A DNA stretch of 64,000 bases from Aliikangiella coralliicola. GTDB taxonomy: Bacteria > Pseudomonadota > Gammaproteobacteria > Enterobacterales > Kangiellaceae. Both the position numbers and the translations under genes were made by a program. The stretch spans positions 309,501 to 373,500 of the forward strand of contig NZ_ML660164.1 in assembly GCF_007004725.1 (NCBI RefSeq). The letters run 5' to 3'. Of this stretch, positions 8,628-18,515 are shown one piece after another; position 1 is the stretch's first letter, and every line of letters begins with the position of its first letter. The notes beneath the pieces were generated by a model that saw nothing but the letters and a program-made list of their open reading frames with translations, was not told the origin of the DNA and did no database searches.

Positions 8628-11015
8628 ATGGTAACCGAAAAAGGTTTTCTACTCACTCGTAATAGTTTTGACCGCAAGGGAAGAACTGAAATTGAGTTGT
8701 GGTTATCCACAGAAAAAGGCCCTGCCAAGCTTTGTCTTTCCGGGGAGCGTCCAGTGTTCTTCGTAGAGCACTCGCAACAAGCCGTTGTGGAAGAACTACT
8801 TGAACCCCTGAGCACTCAGTTTGAAGTAAAAGCACTCTCACTTAAAACATTTTCTCACCAAGCGGTATCTGGATTATATTTCAATCAATTAAAGTCCTTT
8901 TATGAAGCTCGTTCTATTCTCAACGAAAACAATATTGTTTTTTATGAAGGGGGAATCCGCCTGGAAGATCGTTATCTGATGGAAAGGTTCGTGTATGGCG
9001 GTGTCGAGTTTATCGGTGATGTGATCGACCGTCGCGGAGATGGCTGTTCTGGGTATATTGAATATAAAAATGTCAAGGTAAAACCCTGTGAGTATGTTCC
9101 TGAACTTCGAGTGATTTCCCTGGATATCGAGTGTTCGGAAAGAGGAGAGCTATATAGTATTGGTTTTTATGGTAAGAAATATGGGGCAGACTTTAACCGA
9201 GTCGTTATGATTGGAGAACAACAACCTGTTGACGAAGATATTGATTACATCAAGTGGGTCGAAAATGAAGTCGCGCTTTTACATGTATTAGAGGAAATTA
9301 TTGGTGATTATGATCCAGATATTATTATTGGATGGAGTGTCGTCAATTTTGATTTTCGATTGTTGATCAAACGCGCCAAGTTACATGGTATGCAACTTCG
9401 GTTAGGACGAAACCAAAGCTATGCCCGTTGGCGAGAAAGTCGCACCGAAATGAACCAGGGATTTTTGGCACTTGATGGACGAGTTGTTATTGACGGTATC
9501 GCGGCGCTTAAAGCTGAGTCTTATTTTTTTCCAAGTTTCAGTTTGGAAGCCATGTCGCAACATTTTCTTGGCCGTGGAAAATCCACTGAAGACGTTGATA
9601 ATCGAATGGAAACAATCAATCACGATTTTAAATATAATAAACAAAAACTCGCCAATTATAACTTACAAGACTGTGTATTGGTTTGGGACATCTTTAAGAA
9701 AGCTAAGCTGCTTGAGTTTCTCATTTTTCGTAGTCAGCTCACGGGGTTAGAACTTGATCGAGCGGGCGGGTCGGTTGCTGCATTTGTTAATCTCTACTTG
9801 CCAAAGCTCCACCGTCAGGGGTATGTGTCTCCTAACTTGCCGGACGGTGGCGGTTTAGCAAGTCCTGGTGGTTACGTGATGAATTCAAAACCAGGGCTTT
9901 ATCAACATGTTCTAGTGCTCGATTTTAAGAGTCTTTATCCTTCAATTATTCGAACTTTTAAAATTGATCCGCTAGGGTTAGTTGAAGGGCTCAAGGCTCC
10001 TGACGAAGCGATCGAAGGATTTAGAGGCGGGTGTTTTTCTCGAGACAAACATTTGTTGCCGGATATTATCACCGAGCTTTGGCAACAACGTGATCAAGCC
10101 AAAAAAGAACAGGATGGAGCGCGTTCTCAAGCGATTAAAATTTTGATGAACTCCTTTTACGGTGTGCTCGGATCCGGTGGGTGCCCATTTTATGATACTC
10201 GTTTAGCGAGCTCAATTACTTTGCGTGGACACGCTATCATGCAGCAGACTGCGAAATGGATTGAATCACAAGGATTGGAAGTGATTTATGGCGACACAGA
10301 TTCAACTTTTGTTTTATTGAGTGAAAATGTTTCTGATCAACAAGCCTGTGAAATTGGCCGTTCTTTAGCCGAGTATATTAATTGTGAATGGCGACTAAAG
10401 TTGGCTTCTGAATTTGGGATCGAGAGTTGCCTGGAGATGGAATTTGAATCCCATTTTAGCCGTTTCCTCATGCCAACTATCAGAGGTTCCGAAAAGGGAA
10501 GTAAAAAACGCTATGCGGGGCTTATTAAAACGGGCTCGACAGAAAAACTGGTCTTTAAAGGGCTGGAAAATGTGCGAACAGATTGGACGGTTTTAGCCAA
10601 GTCTTTTCAGGAAAATCTTTATGAACTGATATTTCATGATAGAGACCCGCAAGATTTTATTCGCCGTGTTGTTGAGCAGACTTTAAACGGAGAAAAAGAC
10701 GGTGAGCTGGCCTATCGAAAGCGGCTACGAAGACGATTAGACAGTTACGTTAAGAATATACCGCCTCACGTGAAAGCCGCGCGACTCGCCGATGAAGAAA
10801 ATCGCAAACAGGATAAGCCTTTAAGATACCAGGGGAAAGGCTGGATAACTTATGTCATGACTGTTAGCGGCCCACAGCCGGTCGAATATATTTCTGCTAA
10901 AATAGATTATCAACATTACATTGATAAACAGATTCAACCGGTGGCCGATGCTATTTTACCATTTGTCGGACTCTCGTTTAGTGAGATTGTCGACGCGCAA
11001 ATGGGGTTGTTTTGA
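8628..11015 (+). CDS. polB: DNA polymerase II (family B)
   Basis: A 795-residue family-B DNA polymerase, close to the length of E. coli Pol II. The 3'-5' exonuclease motifs are intact: Exo I DIE (Asp166, Glu168), Exo II IIGWSVVNFDFRLL and Exo III YNLQDCVLVWD. The polymerase motifs follow: A, DFKSLYPSI (Asp432); B, KILMNSFYGVLGS; C, YGDTDS (Asp556, Asp558). The KKRYAG element is also present. Pol II takes part in DNA-damage tolerance and replication restart, and in E. coli it is induced by SOS; I could not find a convincing LexA box in the 230 bases upstream. ATG start. No sign of damage in the reading frame. Confidence 0.96.
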   Translation: MVTEKGFLLTRNSFDRKGRTEIELWLSTEKGPAKLCLSGERPVFFVEHSQQAVVEELLEPLSTQFEVKALSLKTFSHQAVSGLYFNQLKSFYEARSILNENNIVFYEGGIRLEDRYLMERFVYGGVEFIGDVIDRRGDGCSGYIEYKNVKVKPCEYVPELRVISLDIECSERGELYSIGFYGKKYGADFNRVVMIGEQQPVDEDIDYIKWVENEVALLHVLEEIIGDYDPDIIIGWSVVNFDFRLLIKRAKLHGMQLRLGRNQSYARWRESRTEMNQGFLALDGRVVIDGIAALKAESYFFPSFSLEAMSQHFLGRGKSTEDVDNRMETINHDFKYNKQKLANYNLQDCVLVWDIFKKAKLLEFLIFRSQLTGLELDRAGGSVAAFVNLYLPKLHRQGYVSPNLPDGGGLASPGGYVMNSKPGLYQHVLVLDFKSLYPSIIRTFKIDPLGLVEGLKAPDEAIEGFRGGCFSRDKHLLPDIITELWQQRDQAKKEQDGARSQAIKILMNSFYGVLGSGGCPFYDTRLASSITLRGHAIMQQTAKWIESQGLEVIYGDTDSTFVLLSENVSDQQACEIGRSLAEYINCEWRLKLASEFGIESCLEMEFESHFSRFLMPTIRGSEKGSKKRYAGLIKTGSTEKLVFKGLENVRTDWTVLAKSFQENLYELIFHDRDPQDFIRRVVEQTLNGEKDGELAYRKRLRRRLDSYVKNIPPHVKAARLADEENRKQDKPLRYQGKGWITYVMTVSGPQPVEYISAKIDYQHYIDKQIQPVADAILPFVGLSFSEIVDAQMGLF

Positions 11016-11074
11016 TAGCGGACCCCGAATGAATTCGGTTTTAGTAGAGTAATCAAGGAGAAAGGAGAATAGTG

Positions 11075-11653
11075 ATGAATAATGAAGATTGGATTTTGGC
11101 AAGCGACGACGAACTATTAGCATCGATTGAAAAGCATGAGGGTAATAAAGCAGCGATATACGCCCAGCTCAGAGACGGCCGACTAAAGGCTGCGAAAAAT
11201 TGTGACGCGCAATATTGCATGAACAATAACACCTGGCCTGCCTACATTGATTCTGAAGGGCTCGATACCGTGGGAATTGGCCATTTGATTACCGGTAATG
11301 AACCTTATGATTGTTATGCTGGTGTTTCTGATCAAGATGTGATGATGCAACTTTCGCAAGATGTCGAGCAGCATTTGGGTTCGGCCAAAAAACTGACTCG
11401 TCAGTATGGAATGAATATTGGCGGAAACTATGTCGTGCAACGATTTATGACTGAGCTTTGTTTTAACATTGGTCACGGTGGTTACTCAAAATTCAAAAAC
11501 GGTTTAAGGAAATTAACAGCGGCAGTTAATCGGACCGGAGAGTATACTTATAGCCATGCTGCCGATGAACATCTTGATTCTAAATGGGCCAGACAGGTTC
11601 ATCAGCGAGCCAGAAATATGGTAAACACCTTAAGAGCGCTAGATGATATATGA
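11075..11653 (+). CDS. T4-type lysozyme-like glycoside hydrolase (GH24)
   Basis: A 192-residue muramidase-like protein. IEKHEG carries the predicted catalytic glutamate, and EGLDTVGIGHL matches the second active-site segment of T4 lysozyme (Thr of TVGIGH). CFNIGHGGYSKFKN and the C-terminal WARQVHQRARNM region fit the helical lobe. There is no signal peptide, so export would need a holin or lysis. No holin, spanin or phage gene is near. The frame opens at GTG 11072, but ATG 11075 sits seven bases after a GGAG site and is preferred. It lies 59 bases after polB and could be cotranscribed. An inserted segment with two cysteines near residues 45-50 precedes the active-site loop. Confidence 0.78.
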   Translation: MNNEDWILASDDELLASIEKHEGNKAAIYAQLRDGRLKAAKNCDAQYCMNNNTWPAYIDSEGLDTVGIGHLITGNEPYDCYAGVSDQDVMMQLSQDVEQHLGSAKKLTRQYGMNIGGNYVVQRFMTELCFNIGHGGYSKFKNGLRKLTAAVNRTGEYTYSHAADEHLDSKWARQVHQRARNMVNTLRALDDI

Positions 11654-11876
11654 CGATATTAAAAATTAACTTCAAGCAAGTGTGCTAAGACAGTTTGCTA
11701 AGAAAGTTTGCTAAGAGAGCCATCACCATGGCAAATTTAGAATTGCTCTCATTGCCGATTTTTGCCAAGCCGGAAATGGACATGTCGGTGGAAATGGAAG
11801 TCCGGCGTTGAGTTTGCTGCCAATCGTTTTTAAACAGTGTTTCAACAAGTAGAAAAATACTCAGGTTTTAATTTTA

Positions 11877-12704
11877 ATGACTTCAAAATCAATACTTATC
11901 ACAGGTTGTTCAACCGGAATTGGGTTACATGCAGCTAAAGCATTGCACGAAAGAGGCTACCGCGTGTTTGCCACCGCTAGGCAGCAGAAAGATGTTGCTG
12001 CGTTAACCGAGGCTGGGTTAGAAAGCTTACCACTTGACCTGGATAATGCCGAGAGTATTGAAGCGTGTTTTAAACTGATCTTAGAGAAAACAGGTGGTAC
12101 GCTGGATTATTTATTTAATAATGGTGCATATGGCCAGGCCGGTGCTGTCGAAGATTTATCAACCGATGTACTCCGCCAACAATTCGAGACTAATGTATTT
12201 GGTTGGCATCATTTAACCCGATTAGCGATCAAAGTGATGCGCCAGCAAGGCCACGGTCGAATCGTGCAGAATAGTTCGGTGTTGGGCGTCGTTTGTATGC
12301 CATACCGAGGTGCTTACAACGCATCAAAGTACGCAATTGAAGGATTAACTGATACACTCAGGTTAGAACTTTCTGATTCGCCAATTCATATTTCATTGCT
12401 GGAGCCAGGCCCGATTACATCAAATTTTCGCAAAACCGCTGCATTAAAATTTAGACAAAACATTGATTGGGAAAATAGTTATCACACCGAAAATTATCAG
12501 TTGCAACTGGAACGCCTTGAAAAAAAGGGAGCAACCACTGCTTTTACTTTAGGCCCGGAAGCGGTAACCAAATGCTTGCTTCATGCACTTGAAAGTAAAC
12601 GCCCCAAGCTAAGATATCGGATTACTTTTCCAACCAAGTTATTTGCTGTGCTTAAGCGACTGCTCTCAGCCAGAGCGATGGATCGTATTTTGACCAAAGG
12701 TTAG
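11877..12704 (+). CDS. Short-chain dehydrogenase/reductase (SDR)
   Basis: A 275-residue classical SDR. The dinucleotide site is TGCSTGIG near the N terminus, NNGAYG stabilises the sheet, and the catalytic set is Ser in QNSSVLG with YNASK. A PG motif (LEPGPITSNF) follows, and a long C-terminal part resembles 17-beta-hydroxysteroid-dehydrogenase-like members, so a hydrophobic carbonyl or alcohol substrate is possible. Upstream lies a gap with imperfect 13-bp repeats (GTTTGCTAAGA) at 11690-11716. It is in the same direction as polB and the lysozyme gene but more than 200 bases from them. Substrate unknown. Confidence 0.87.
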   Translation: MTSKSILITGCSTGIGLHAAKALHERGYRVFATARQQKDVAALTEAGLESLPLDLDNAESIEACFKLILEKTGGTLDYLFNNGAYGQAGAVEDLSTDVLRQQFETNVFGWHHLTRLAIKVMRQQGHGRIVQNSSVLGVVCMPYRGAYNASKYAIEGLTDTLRLELSDSPIHISLLEPGPITSNFRKTAALKFRQNIDWENSYHTENYQLQLERLEKKGATTAFTLGPEAVTKCLLHALESKRPKLRYRITFPTKLFAVLKRLLSARAMDRILTKG

Positions 12705-12851
12705 TTAGCTGATAGCTTAGCTTTCGTTTCTCGTTTCACTAATACTAAGCACTCTCACACAAACCATAACTAAAATATAGGTTAATTAATGCCTTGCCTG
12801 GCGTATAATCATTTTTTGCAAAAGAAAGCTAGAATTAACAATCAATTGAAA

Positions 12852-13454
12852 ATGAAAAAAATTCATCAATATCTTGGTTTATTAATGTTGTTACCTTTTT
12901 TGGCCTGGGCGGTCACAGGTGTATTTTTCTTTGTTAAGCCTGGCTATAAACAGGCTTATGAGAAACTTTCAATCCAGACATACTCATTAGCACAATTACC
13001 AGAGGTTGCTACTGAACCGGGCTGGCAGGAGATGCGTTGGGTGCGATCAATTCTGGGGTTACACTTGTTAGTTCGAGAAAGTGATAAGTGGCATCATATT
13101 GATCCGCAAACAATGCAGGTGAATGATACACCAACAATGCGACAGGTTCGTCGTCTGGTAGATGATGCGGTTCAAATGAATCCGCAACGATATGGAAATA
13201 TTCAGACTATCGAAGATTTAAAGGTGACTATGGATACCGGTGTGGTAATTAACCTTAATTGGTCACAACTGAAGTTTTATCAAAAAGGGCCTGACACACA
13301 CTTTATTAATCGTATGTATAAAATTCATTATTTGCAATGGACCGGCATAGAAACAATTGACAGAGTATTGGGAATCATAGGCTTAACTGTCGTTGTTATA
13401 CTCGCGTTACTGGGGACGCTAATGACTTTCAGGCGAAGGGTTAAAAACCAATAG
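12852..13454 (+). CDS. PepSY-associated transmembrane protein
   Basis: A 200-residue membrane protein. MKKIHQYLG leads straight into a membrane helix (about 10-28, LLMLLPFLAWAVTGVFF), then a periplasmic region of about 130 residues of PepSY type, then a C-terminal helix (VLGIIGLTVVVILALLG) and a basic tail RRRV. Small members of this family often accompany iron or siderophore uptake and ferric reductases, but none is next to it here. The frame is open from ATG 12789, adding 21 residues without a good ribosome site; the start at 12852 gives the normal N terminus. It sits 39 bases before the EamA gene and may share a transcript with it. Confidence 0.75.
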   Translation: MKKIHQYLGLLMLLPFLAWAVTGVFFFVKPGYKQAYEKLSIQTYSLAQLPEVATEPGWQEMRWVRSILGLHLLVRESDKWHHIDPQTMQVNDTPTMRQVRRLVDDAVQMNPQRYGNIQTIEDLKVTMDTGVVINLNWSQLKFYQKGPDTHFINRMYKIHYLQWTGIETIDRVLGIIGLTVVVILALLGTLMTFRRRVKNQ

Positions 13455-13493
13455 CAGGTGATGGCGAATGAAGCAGGATCGAAATAAGTAAAC

Positions 13494-14402
13494 ATGAAAA
13501 CCGATTTTTCTGTATCAGCATCCTATCTTCTAGTGGTGTTGATCTGGTCAACAACACCGCTTGGTATTGTCTGGAGTAGTGAATCAGTCGATCCCACCAT
13601 GGCAGTGTTATTGCGCATGTTAATTGCTGCGGTATTAGGCACTTTGATTATTAAGATCCGAGGAATCGACTGGCCGACAACAGCTAATGCGCGTCGGCTT
13701 TATTGTTATTCTGGTTTCGGTATTTTCGGTGGTATGTTTTTCACCTATTTGTCTGCGACTTATCTACCTTCCGGTGTGATTTCGTTAATCTTTGGGTTAG
13801 CGCCGATCTTTTCCAGTTTATTTGCACAAAAGATTCTGGGCGAAGCAAAGCATTCCAGTATCAGGAAAATTTCACTTGCACTGTCTTTGGTGGGGCTTAC
13901 CATCGTTTTCTCTGATGGGCTCGCGGTTAGTGCTGAAAGCTGGCCGGGTTTAATTTATATTTTATTAGCTGTGATTTTATTCAGTTATAGCGCGGTCTTA
14001 GTTAAAACTGTTCAAATAAAAATTAATCCGATCGCTACCACTGTTGGTGCGTTGTGGGTGACGATTCCATTTTTTGTTTTAGCCTGGTTATTACTTGATG
14101 GAGAACTACCGATTTCCGAATGGCAGAGCAGAGCCATAATAGCAATTATTTACCTTGGAATATTTGGTTCACTGATTGGTTTTGTCGCTTACTATTATAT
14201 TTTACAAAAACTGGCGGCGAGTGTTGTTGCGCTGATTACGCTAATGACACCTGTACTGGCACTTGCCATAGGCGCGTATTTTAACGATGAAACTATCAGC
14301 TATAAGCTAGTCGCTGGAGCGGGCTTTGTTATTTTGGGATTAATCCTATTCAACTGGGGAGATAAATTCCTGGGTCGAAGTGAAAAAGCCCGCTCAAGTT
14401 AG
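13494..14402 (+). CDS. EamA/DMT-family transporter
   Basis: A 302-residue inner-membrane protein with about ten hydrophobic helices arranged as two EamA halves, each with the typical ending (SSLFAQKILGEAKH in the first half, ALAIGAYFNDETIS in the second). DMT transporters of this kind export amino acids, metabolites or other small solutes; the substrate cannot be read from sequence. Its ATG follows the PepSY gene by 39 bases in the same direction. It is convergent with the lipoprotein gene to its right, with only about 20 bases between the two stop codons and no clear terminator there. Confidence 0.87.
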   Translation: MKTDFSVSASYLLVVLIWSTTPLGIVWSSESVDPTMAVLLRMLIAAVLGTLIIKIRGIDWPTTANARRLYCYSGFGIFGGMFFTYLSATYLPSGVISLIFGLAPIFSSLFAQKILGEAKHSSIRKISLALSLVGLTIVFSDGLAVSAESWPGLIYILLAVILFSYSAVLVKTVQIKINPIATTVGALWVTIPFFVLAWLLLDGELPISEWQSRAIIAIIYLGIFGSLIGFVAYYYILQKLAASVVALITLMTPVLALAIGAYFNDETISYKLVAGAGFVILGLILFNWGDKFLGRSEKARSS

Positions 14403-14421
14403 TTAGCTAATCAAACTCAGG

Positions 14422-16269
14422 TTAATTAAGTGGAACTGGAGACCATCTTGGTTCATAGACATTCACGTTCTCAATAACCATCCCTGGATTATCTGTACTT
14501 TCACTAAATTTAGCGATACCGGCTTTACGGTTTTCGTCACCCACTTCAAATAATATGAAAGTGCCGTCAGGGGAGGTGGCAACCGTTGATATTTCTTCAT
14601 TGATGCCACTTACTGCTAGCTGTAGTGATTGATTTGTGGTTAGGTTAATGCAAGATAAATCAAGAAAACACAATGTGTCTCCGGCAAAGTTCCAGATAGG
14701 CTGGTCTTTATTTTCTGCTACCAATTGTTGTTCCGTTCCATCGGCTCGAATGGTAAAAGCATGGGTGTAAGAAACATCGTCTTCATCATAACGCCAGGTT
14801 TGTGTATAAGACAGTAGTGGTTCTTCGTCGTCATCAGGTGATGCTGGATTCCAATGTAGCTCTTCGTACCAAAATTGATCGGCGGACGGTGAACTGACTA
14901 ATGTATTCATGTCATCGAGGGTAATTTGTCCGCCGGAAGACCAGATCGATTCGGCATCGGCCATTTTCATAATGTACAAGTTGGTGGAAAACTGAGTCAG
15001 ATTATCATTGTTATTACCTATATTGGAATTTCCTGTCATTACTGATATGGCGATATATTTTCCATCAGGAGAAACTCCCAGTGAGCGCACATCCTGATCA
15101 AAATTTGAAAGTTGAGTCAGCGCTTTGGTTTGTGTATTTACGCGAAATGCTTCCCAGGCACTTTCCGGTTCGCCTTTCGCGCTTGCAAAGTAAACATATT
15201 TGGCTTGGGGACCCCAGGCGACATAACCGGAAATTGGAGAACCATCGGCTAATTCTTCGACATTTGAACCATCGGGGTCCATCATGTAAATTTTTGTGGT
15301 ATCCCCAAAGGCAATCTTAAAACCGGGGTTCGCATTTTGTACGGCTTGTAAAACATTATTGGTGTTGCCGCTCGTTGTGTCTGAGTTATCTGTGATTTCA
15401 AAATTATGCGCGGAGTAATTACCATCAGGTAATAAAGTTGGAAGCAAGAACTTTTGATCGGTCAATAACTCAAAAACCAGGGCGTCTTGTGATGCGACTT
15501 TTTCTCTAGTATTGAGTTTCCACTCGTTTTGAATTTCTTCTAATCTTCCAGGAAATTCCTGCGCGCCTAAAATTGAAGTTAGCGCCCAGTAGGTGTACTC
15601 GGTGATCATACAGGAATAATTGCAAGTAGTATCATCATAAGTGTACCAGGCAGAATCAGGATAGTTGGCGGGTATGCTCTGAAAGTGGCCGCCTCTGGCT
15701 ACATCCATCGCATCAGCGATTTTCGAGCCAGCTTGTTCACCAAAGTCTGTCGGATAAACTTTGGAAAATCCAACATGGGTGATCAAGTGCAGCACTTCCT
15801 CTAGCGAGGCGTCGAAGTTACCTTGAGAGGCACCATTTGGAAACACTTCACTGGCGTAAAGGTCTTGATAGGCATCGCTCTCAGGGATCTGATTCATTAA
15901 TGATTCTAATTCATTTTGATTGCTTGCCATTAAAAGTGCTGCACCGTCTGCTTTCAGGCGGTCGACAACTTGCTGATTGTCGACGACACCATCTTCATTG
16001 TTGTCGAGGTATTCCGCCATGATGTTCGCCGCGTGAAGGATCTTATCATTCGGTGTTTGTGATGTGGCGTAAATCGTGATTCCGAAAACATTCGTGTATT
16101 TTTTGAAAATATTAGCCAAAGGTGGAGGTGTGCCGGTTACGGTATTTGTGCTGGAGTTATTATTTGAACTGTTATTGCATGCGATTAGAAAAAGTACGAG
16201 TAAGCTACTCAAAATGGAAACTGGCTTACGCACGAACTTGGTAAAATAGGATGTTTTTATCTGAGTCAT
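14422..16269 (-). CDS. Lipoprotein with metalloprotease-like N-terminal domain and TolB-type propeller
   Basis: A 615-residue predicted lipoprotein: lipobox LIAC with Cys31, followed by an Asn/Ser-rich linker. Residues about 50-290 form an unrecognised domain with a calcium-loop-like DNNEDGVVDN and EEVLHLITHVGF, an ExxH arrangement that could bind metal. From about 300 onward PD40/TolB-like propeller repeats occur (IYMMDPDGSNVEEL, GVSPDGKYIAISV, ATSPDGTFILFEV). Such proteins are usually anchored facing the periplasm or surface. It is a single gene with its own upstream region, next to a two-component operon on the same strand but about 120 bases away. Peptidase activity of the first domain is only a possibility. 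Confidence 0.75.
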   Translation of the reverse strand: MTQIKTSYFTKFVRKPVSILSSLLVLFLIACNNSSNNNSSTNTVTGTPPPLANIFKKYTNVFGITIYATSQTPNDKILHAANIMAEYLDNNEDGVVDNQQVVDRLKADGAALLMASNQNELESLMNQIPESDAYQDLYASEVFPNGASQGNFDASLEEVLHLITHVGFSKVYPTDFGEQAGSKIADAMDVARGGHFQSIPANYPDSAWYTYDDTTCNYSCMITEYTYWALTSILGAQEFPGRLEEIQNEWKLNTREKVASQDALVFELLTDQKFLLPTLLPDGNYSAHNFEITDNSDTTSGNTNNVLQAVQNANPGFKIAFGDTTKIYMMDPDGSNVEELADGSPISGYVAWGPQAKYVYFASAKGEPESAWEAFRVNTQTKALTQLSNFDQDVRSLGVSPDGKYIAISVMTGNSNIGNNNDNLTQFSTNLYIMKMADAESIWSSGGQITLDDMNTLVSSPSADQFWYEELHWNPASPDDDEEPLLSYTQTWRYDEDDVSYTHAFTIRADGTEQQLVAENKDQPIWNFAGDTLCFLDLSCINLTTNQSLQLAVSGINEEISTVATSPDGTFILFEVGDENRKAGIAKFSESTDNPGMVIENVNVYEPRWSPVPLN

Positions 16270-16388
16270 CAGGGCTCCAAAATAATTTTTACTGATTGAA
16301 TTTGGTAGCGGTTGTGACTTGAATTATCAGGTAAAATTCGCGCTGAGTTGGTCAGCGTATGTCATGGAATGTAAGGGTTTGTAAGCAG

Positions 16389-17780
16389 CTAGATTAATGG
16401 CAGTGTTATAGAGACTGAAAGCCCGCCTGACGAGCTGTTGGAAAAATCAATTTGTCCAGAATGTTGACGAACAATTGAGTCCACTATTGCTAGTCCCAGT
16501 CCAAATCCACCGCTATCTCGTCCGCGACTCTCATCGACTCTGGAGAAGGGCATCAAGATTATCTCTTGTGACTCGGGAGAAATTCCTTTTCCGTCGTCTT
16601 CAATCGTAATTTTAATATCGTTACCGTCGATGTTAGCTGAGGCATTAATTTTTTTATTCGCATATTTAAACGCATTTTTTAATAGGTTGTCGATGGCCAT
16701 TTGTAGTAGAAATTGATCACCCTCAAACTGAACAGGCTTTGTCGATGTCAGTTGAATTGACTTAGTAGGGTGAAGTCTTTTCTGCTCATTAATTCGATCG
16801 GCGACCAACTGGTTTATATCAAATGATTCTAGCTTTTTATTAACCACTGAATGGTTAAGTTTCGCCAGGGTCAAGGTTTTCGAGACGAGGTTTTCAAGTT
16901 CATCGACATACTTAAGTAAATCGTGGTGAAGTTCCTCCTCGGTAAGAAAGTTAAATTTTCTTTCTAGTAACGACATGGCTAATTGTATTTTACTAAGTGG
17001 AGTTCTTAATTCGTGAGAAATTGCATGGGCCATGACTTTTTGTTCTGCAATGGAACGTTCAAGTTCTTTCGCCATTGAATTGTAACTATTCGCAAGATTA
17101 TCGAGGGGGATCGGTAGAGCATCGTCTACGCGCGCTGATAAATTACCCTTAGCCCATTGTTCGCTCGCAACAACTAATTTACTCAGGTGCTTCTTAATAC
17201 CATTAATTTGTAAGAAGAGGACAATAGCGATAATGGCACATAAACTAAGTGCTACAATATTCACTGTAAACGCCGATAACTCATCCTCTCTTATTTCCTG
17301 CTCAAATTGAGCGCGTAATATCGGCGTTAATTCTTCAGCTTCAGGGTCGACGTCCAGATCTGCAATGACCAGCCAAAACTGACTATTATTGAGTCTTTGA
17401 ACAGAGGCAAGTGTATCGTCTTCACTGTGTTGGTAGATTCGAGATTGACCTATCGTGTTCAGAAATTTGAAATGTTCAAGCCGGGTCTCCAGTTCAGAAG
17501 AACCGATAATTTCTATTCTAAAGCTGTAGTCATTAATTTGTTGTCGAATGATTTTTTTTAGTGAATCTTGTTGGCTTAGATTCGTTTTCGAAGAAACAGG
17601 TTGTTTATTCCATGCCGCGAGAATTGGTGCTGCAGCGTATTGGGTATCTCGATAAAAGTCATCTGTGTCCGACTGTTGATTGAGGTAAGCCCAAATGACG
17701 ATGAAAAGCAGGGCGATCGAAGCTATTGCGCCTAAGACGCTAAAATAGAGTTGCCAAAATAGACTTTTTTTCTTGAACAT
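16389..17780 (-). CDS. Sensor histidine kinase, RstB-like
   Basis: A 463-residue membrane kinase. Two membrane helices (about 9-33 and 170-192) enclose a periplasmic sensor of about 135 residues. A HAMP domain (about 193-245), a HisKA domain with HAISHELRTPLSK (His256) and a HATPase_c domain (N-box NLLKNAFKYANKK, G-box GFGLGLAIV) follow. It lies 33 bases downstream of the OmpR-type regulator gene, so the two form one operon and one phosphorelay. The HAMP/HisKA style resembles RstB, but the sensor part is not diagnostic and the signal is unknown. ATG start, normal length, no damage. Confidence 0.92.
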   Translation of the reverse strand: MFKKKSLFWQLYFSVLGAIASIALLFIVIWAYLNQQSDTDDFYRDTQYAAAPILAAWNKQPVSSKTNLSQQDSLKKIIRQQINDYSFRIEIIGSSELETRLEHFKFLNTIGQSRIYQHSEDDTLASVQRLNNSQFWLVIADLDVDPEAEELTPILRAQFEQEIREDELSAFTVNIVALSLCAIIAIVLFLQINGIKKHLSKLVVASEQWAKGNLSARVDDALPIPLDNLANSYNSMAKELERSIAEQKVMAHAISHELRTPLSKIQLAMSLLERKFNFLTEEELHHDLLKYVDELENLVSKTLTLAKLNHSVVNKKLESFDINQLVADRINEQKRLHPTKSIQLTSTKPVQFEGDQFLLQMAIDNLLKNAFKYANKKINASANIDGNDIKITIEDDGKGISPESQEIILMPFSRVDESRGRDSGGFGLGLAIVDSIVRQHSGQIDFSNSSSGGLSVSITLPLI

Positions 17781-17813
17781 GCCTGATTAACCCTTTTATT
17801 GTTATTTTTTAAA

Positions 17814-18515
17814 TTAATCTTGTACCAGCATATATCCACGGGTGCGAACAGTGATAATTCGTTTTTCGTGCTCAGGAAACTTGGCAAGTTTTTTTCGCAG
17901 TGAAGAAATACGCATATCAATTGATCGATCAAGCCCGTCATAAGCCAGGCCACGCAAGTTTTCACAGCATTCTGTTCTGCTAACGACCTCTCCGGCTTTT
18001 TGTGAGAGCAGTGCCAGGATATCGAATTCGGAACTGGGCACGTCTATAATTTCGCCTGCAATACTGACCTCTCTGCGTTTACAGTCGATTGTTAACGAGC
18101 CAAAATCATAGCGTTTCATTTTTTCTTTAGAACGGGGCAATGTACGATTTAACAGTGCGTTGATTCTTGCCAAAAGTAAATGGGGTTTTATCGGTTTGAT
18201 AACATAATCGTCAGCACCTTGCTTAAACGAACTCAATTGAGTAATGTCGTCGTCACAGCCCGTTAGCATTAAAATAGCGCCTTGATAAAAAGGTCTTACG
18301 CTTTTACAAACTTCTATGCCAGATTGGCCGGGAAGCATAACATCAAGAATGACTAATGCAGGATCACATTTTTTGATCAGAGCTTCAGCGTCTTTGCCAT
18401 TGTTAACGCTTTGACAATGAAATCCTTCCGATTCTAACAATAGCGTGGTAAGCCGGGATATTTCTAAATCATCTTCTACAATGACAATTAATGGGGGAGA
18501 TTGGCTTTTATTCAT
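17814..18515 (-). CDS. OmpR-family response regulator, RstA-like
   Basis: A 233-residue regulator. The receiver has the acidic pair EDD (about 14-16), phospho-acceptor Asp58 in VILDVMLPG and the conserved Lys in VIKPIKP. A winged-helix DNA-binding domain follows (about 130-230; SEFDILALLSQKAGEVVSR, IDMRISSLRKKL, VRTRGYML). It is the first gene of the pair with the RstB-like kinase and lies 174 bases downstream of the diguanylate cyclase gene on the same strand, so the three might be cotranscribed. Target genes unknown. Confidence 0.94.
   Translation of the reverse strand: MNKSQSPPLIVIVEDDLEISRLTTLLLESEGFHCQSVNNGKDAEALIKKCDPALVILDVMLPGQSGIEVCKSVRPFYQGAILMLTGCDDDITQLSSFKQGADDYVIKPIKPHLLLARINALLNRTLPRSKEKMKRYDFGSLTIDCKRREVSIAGEIIDVPSSEFDILALLSQKAGEVVSRTECCENLRGLAYDGLDRSIDMRISSLRKKLAKFPEHEKRIITVRTRGYMLVQD

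Noticed and set aside
11654-11876. Short open frames (27 and about 38 codons) in the gap before the SDR gene
   Set aside because: No good ribosome site, no recognisable sequence; only short tandem repeats are real there.
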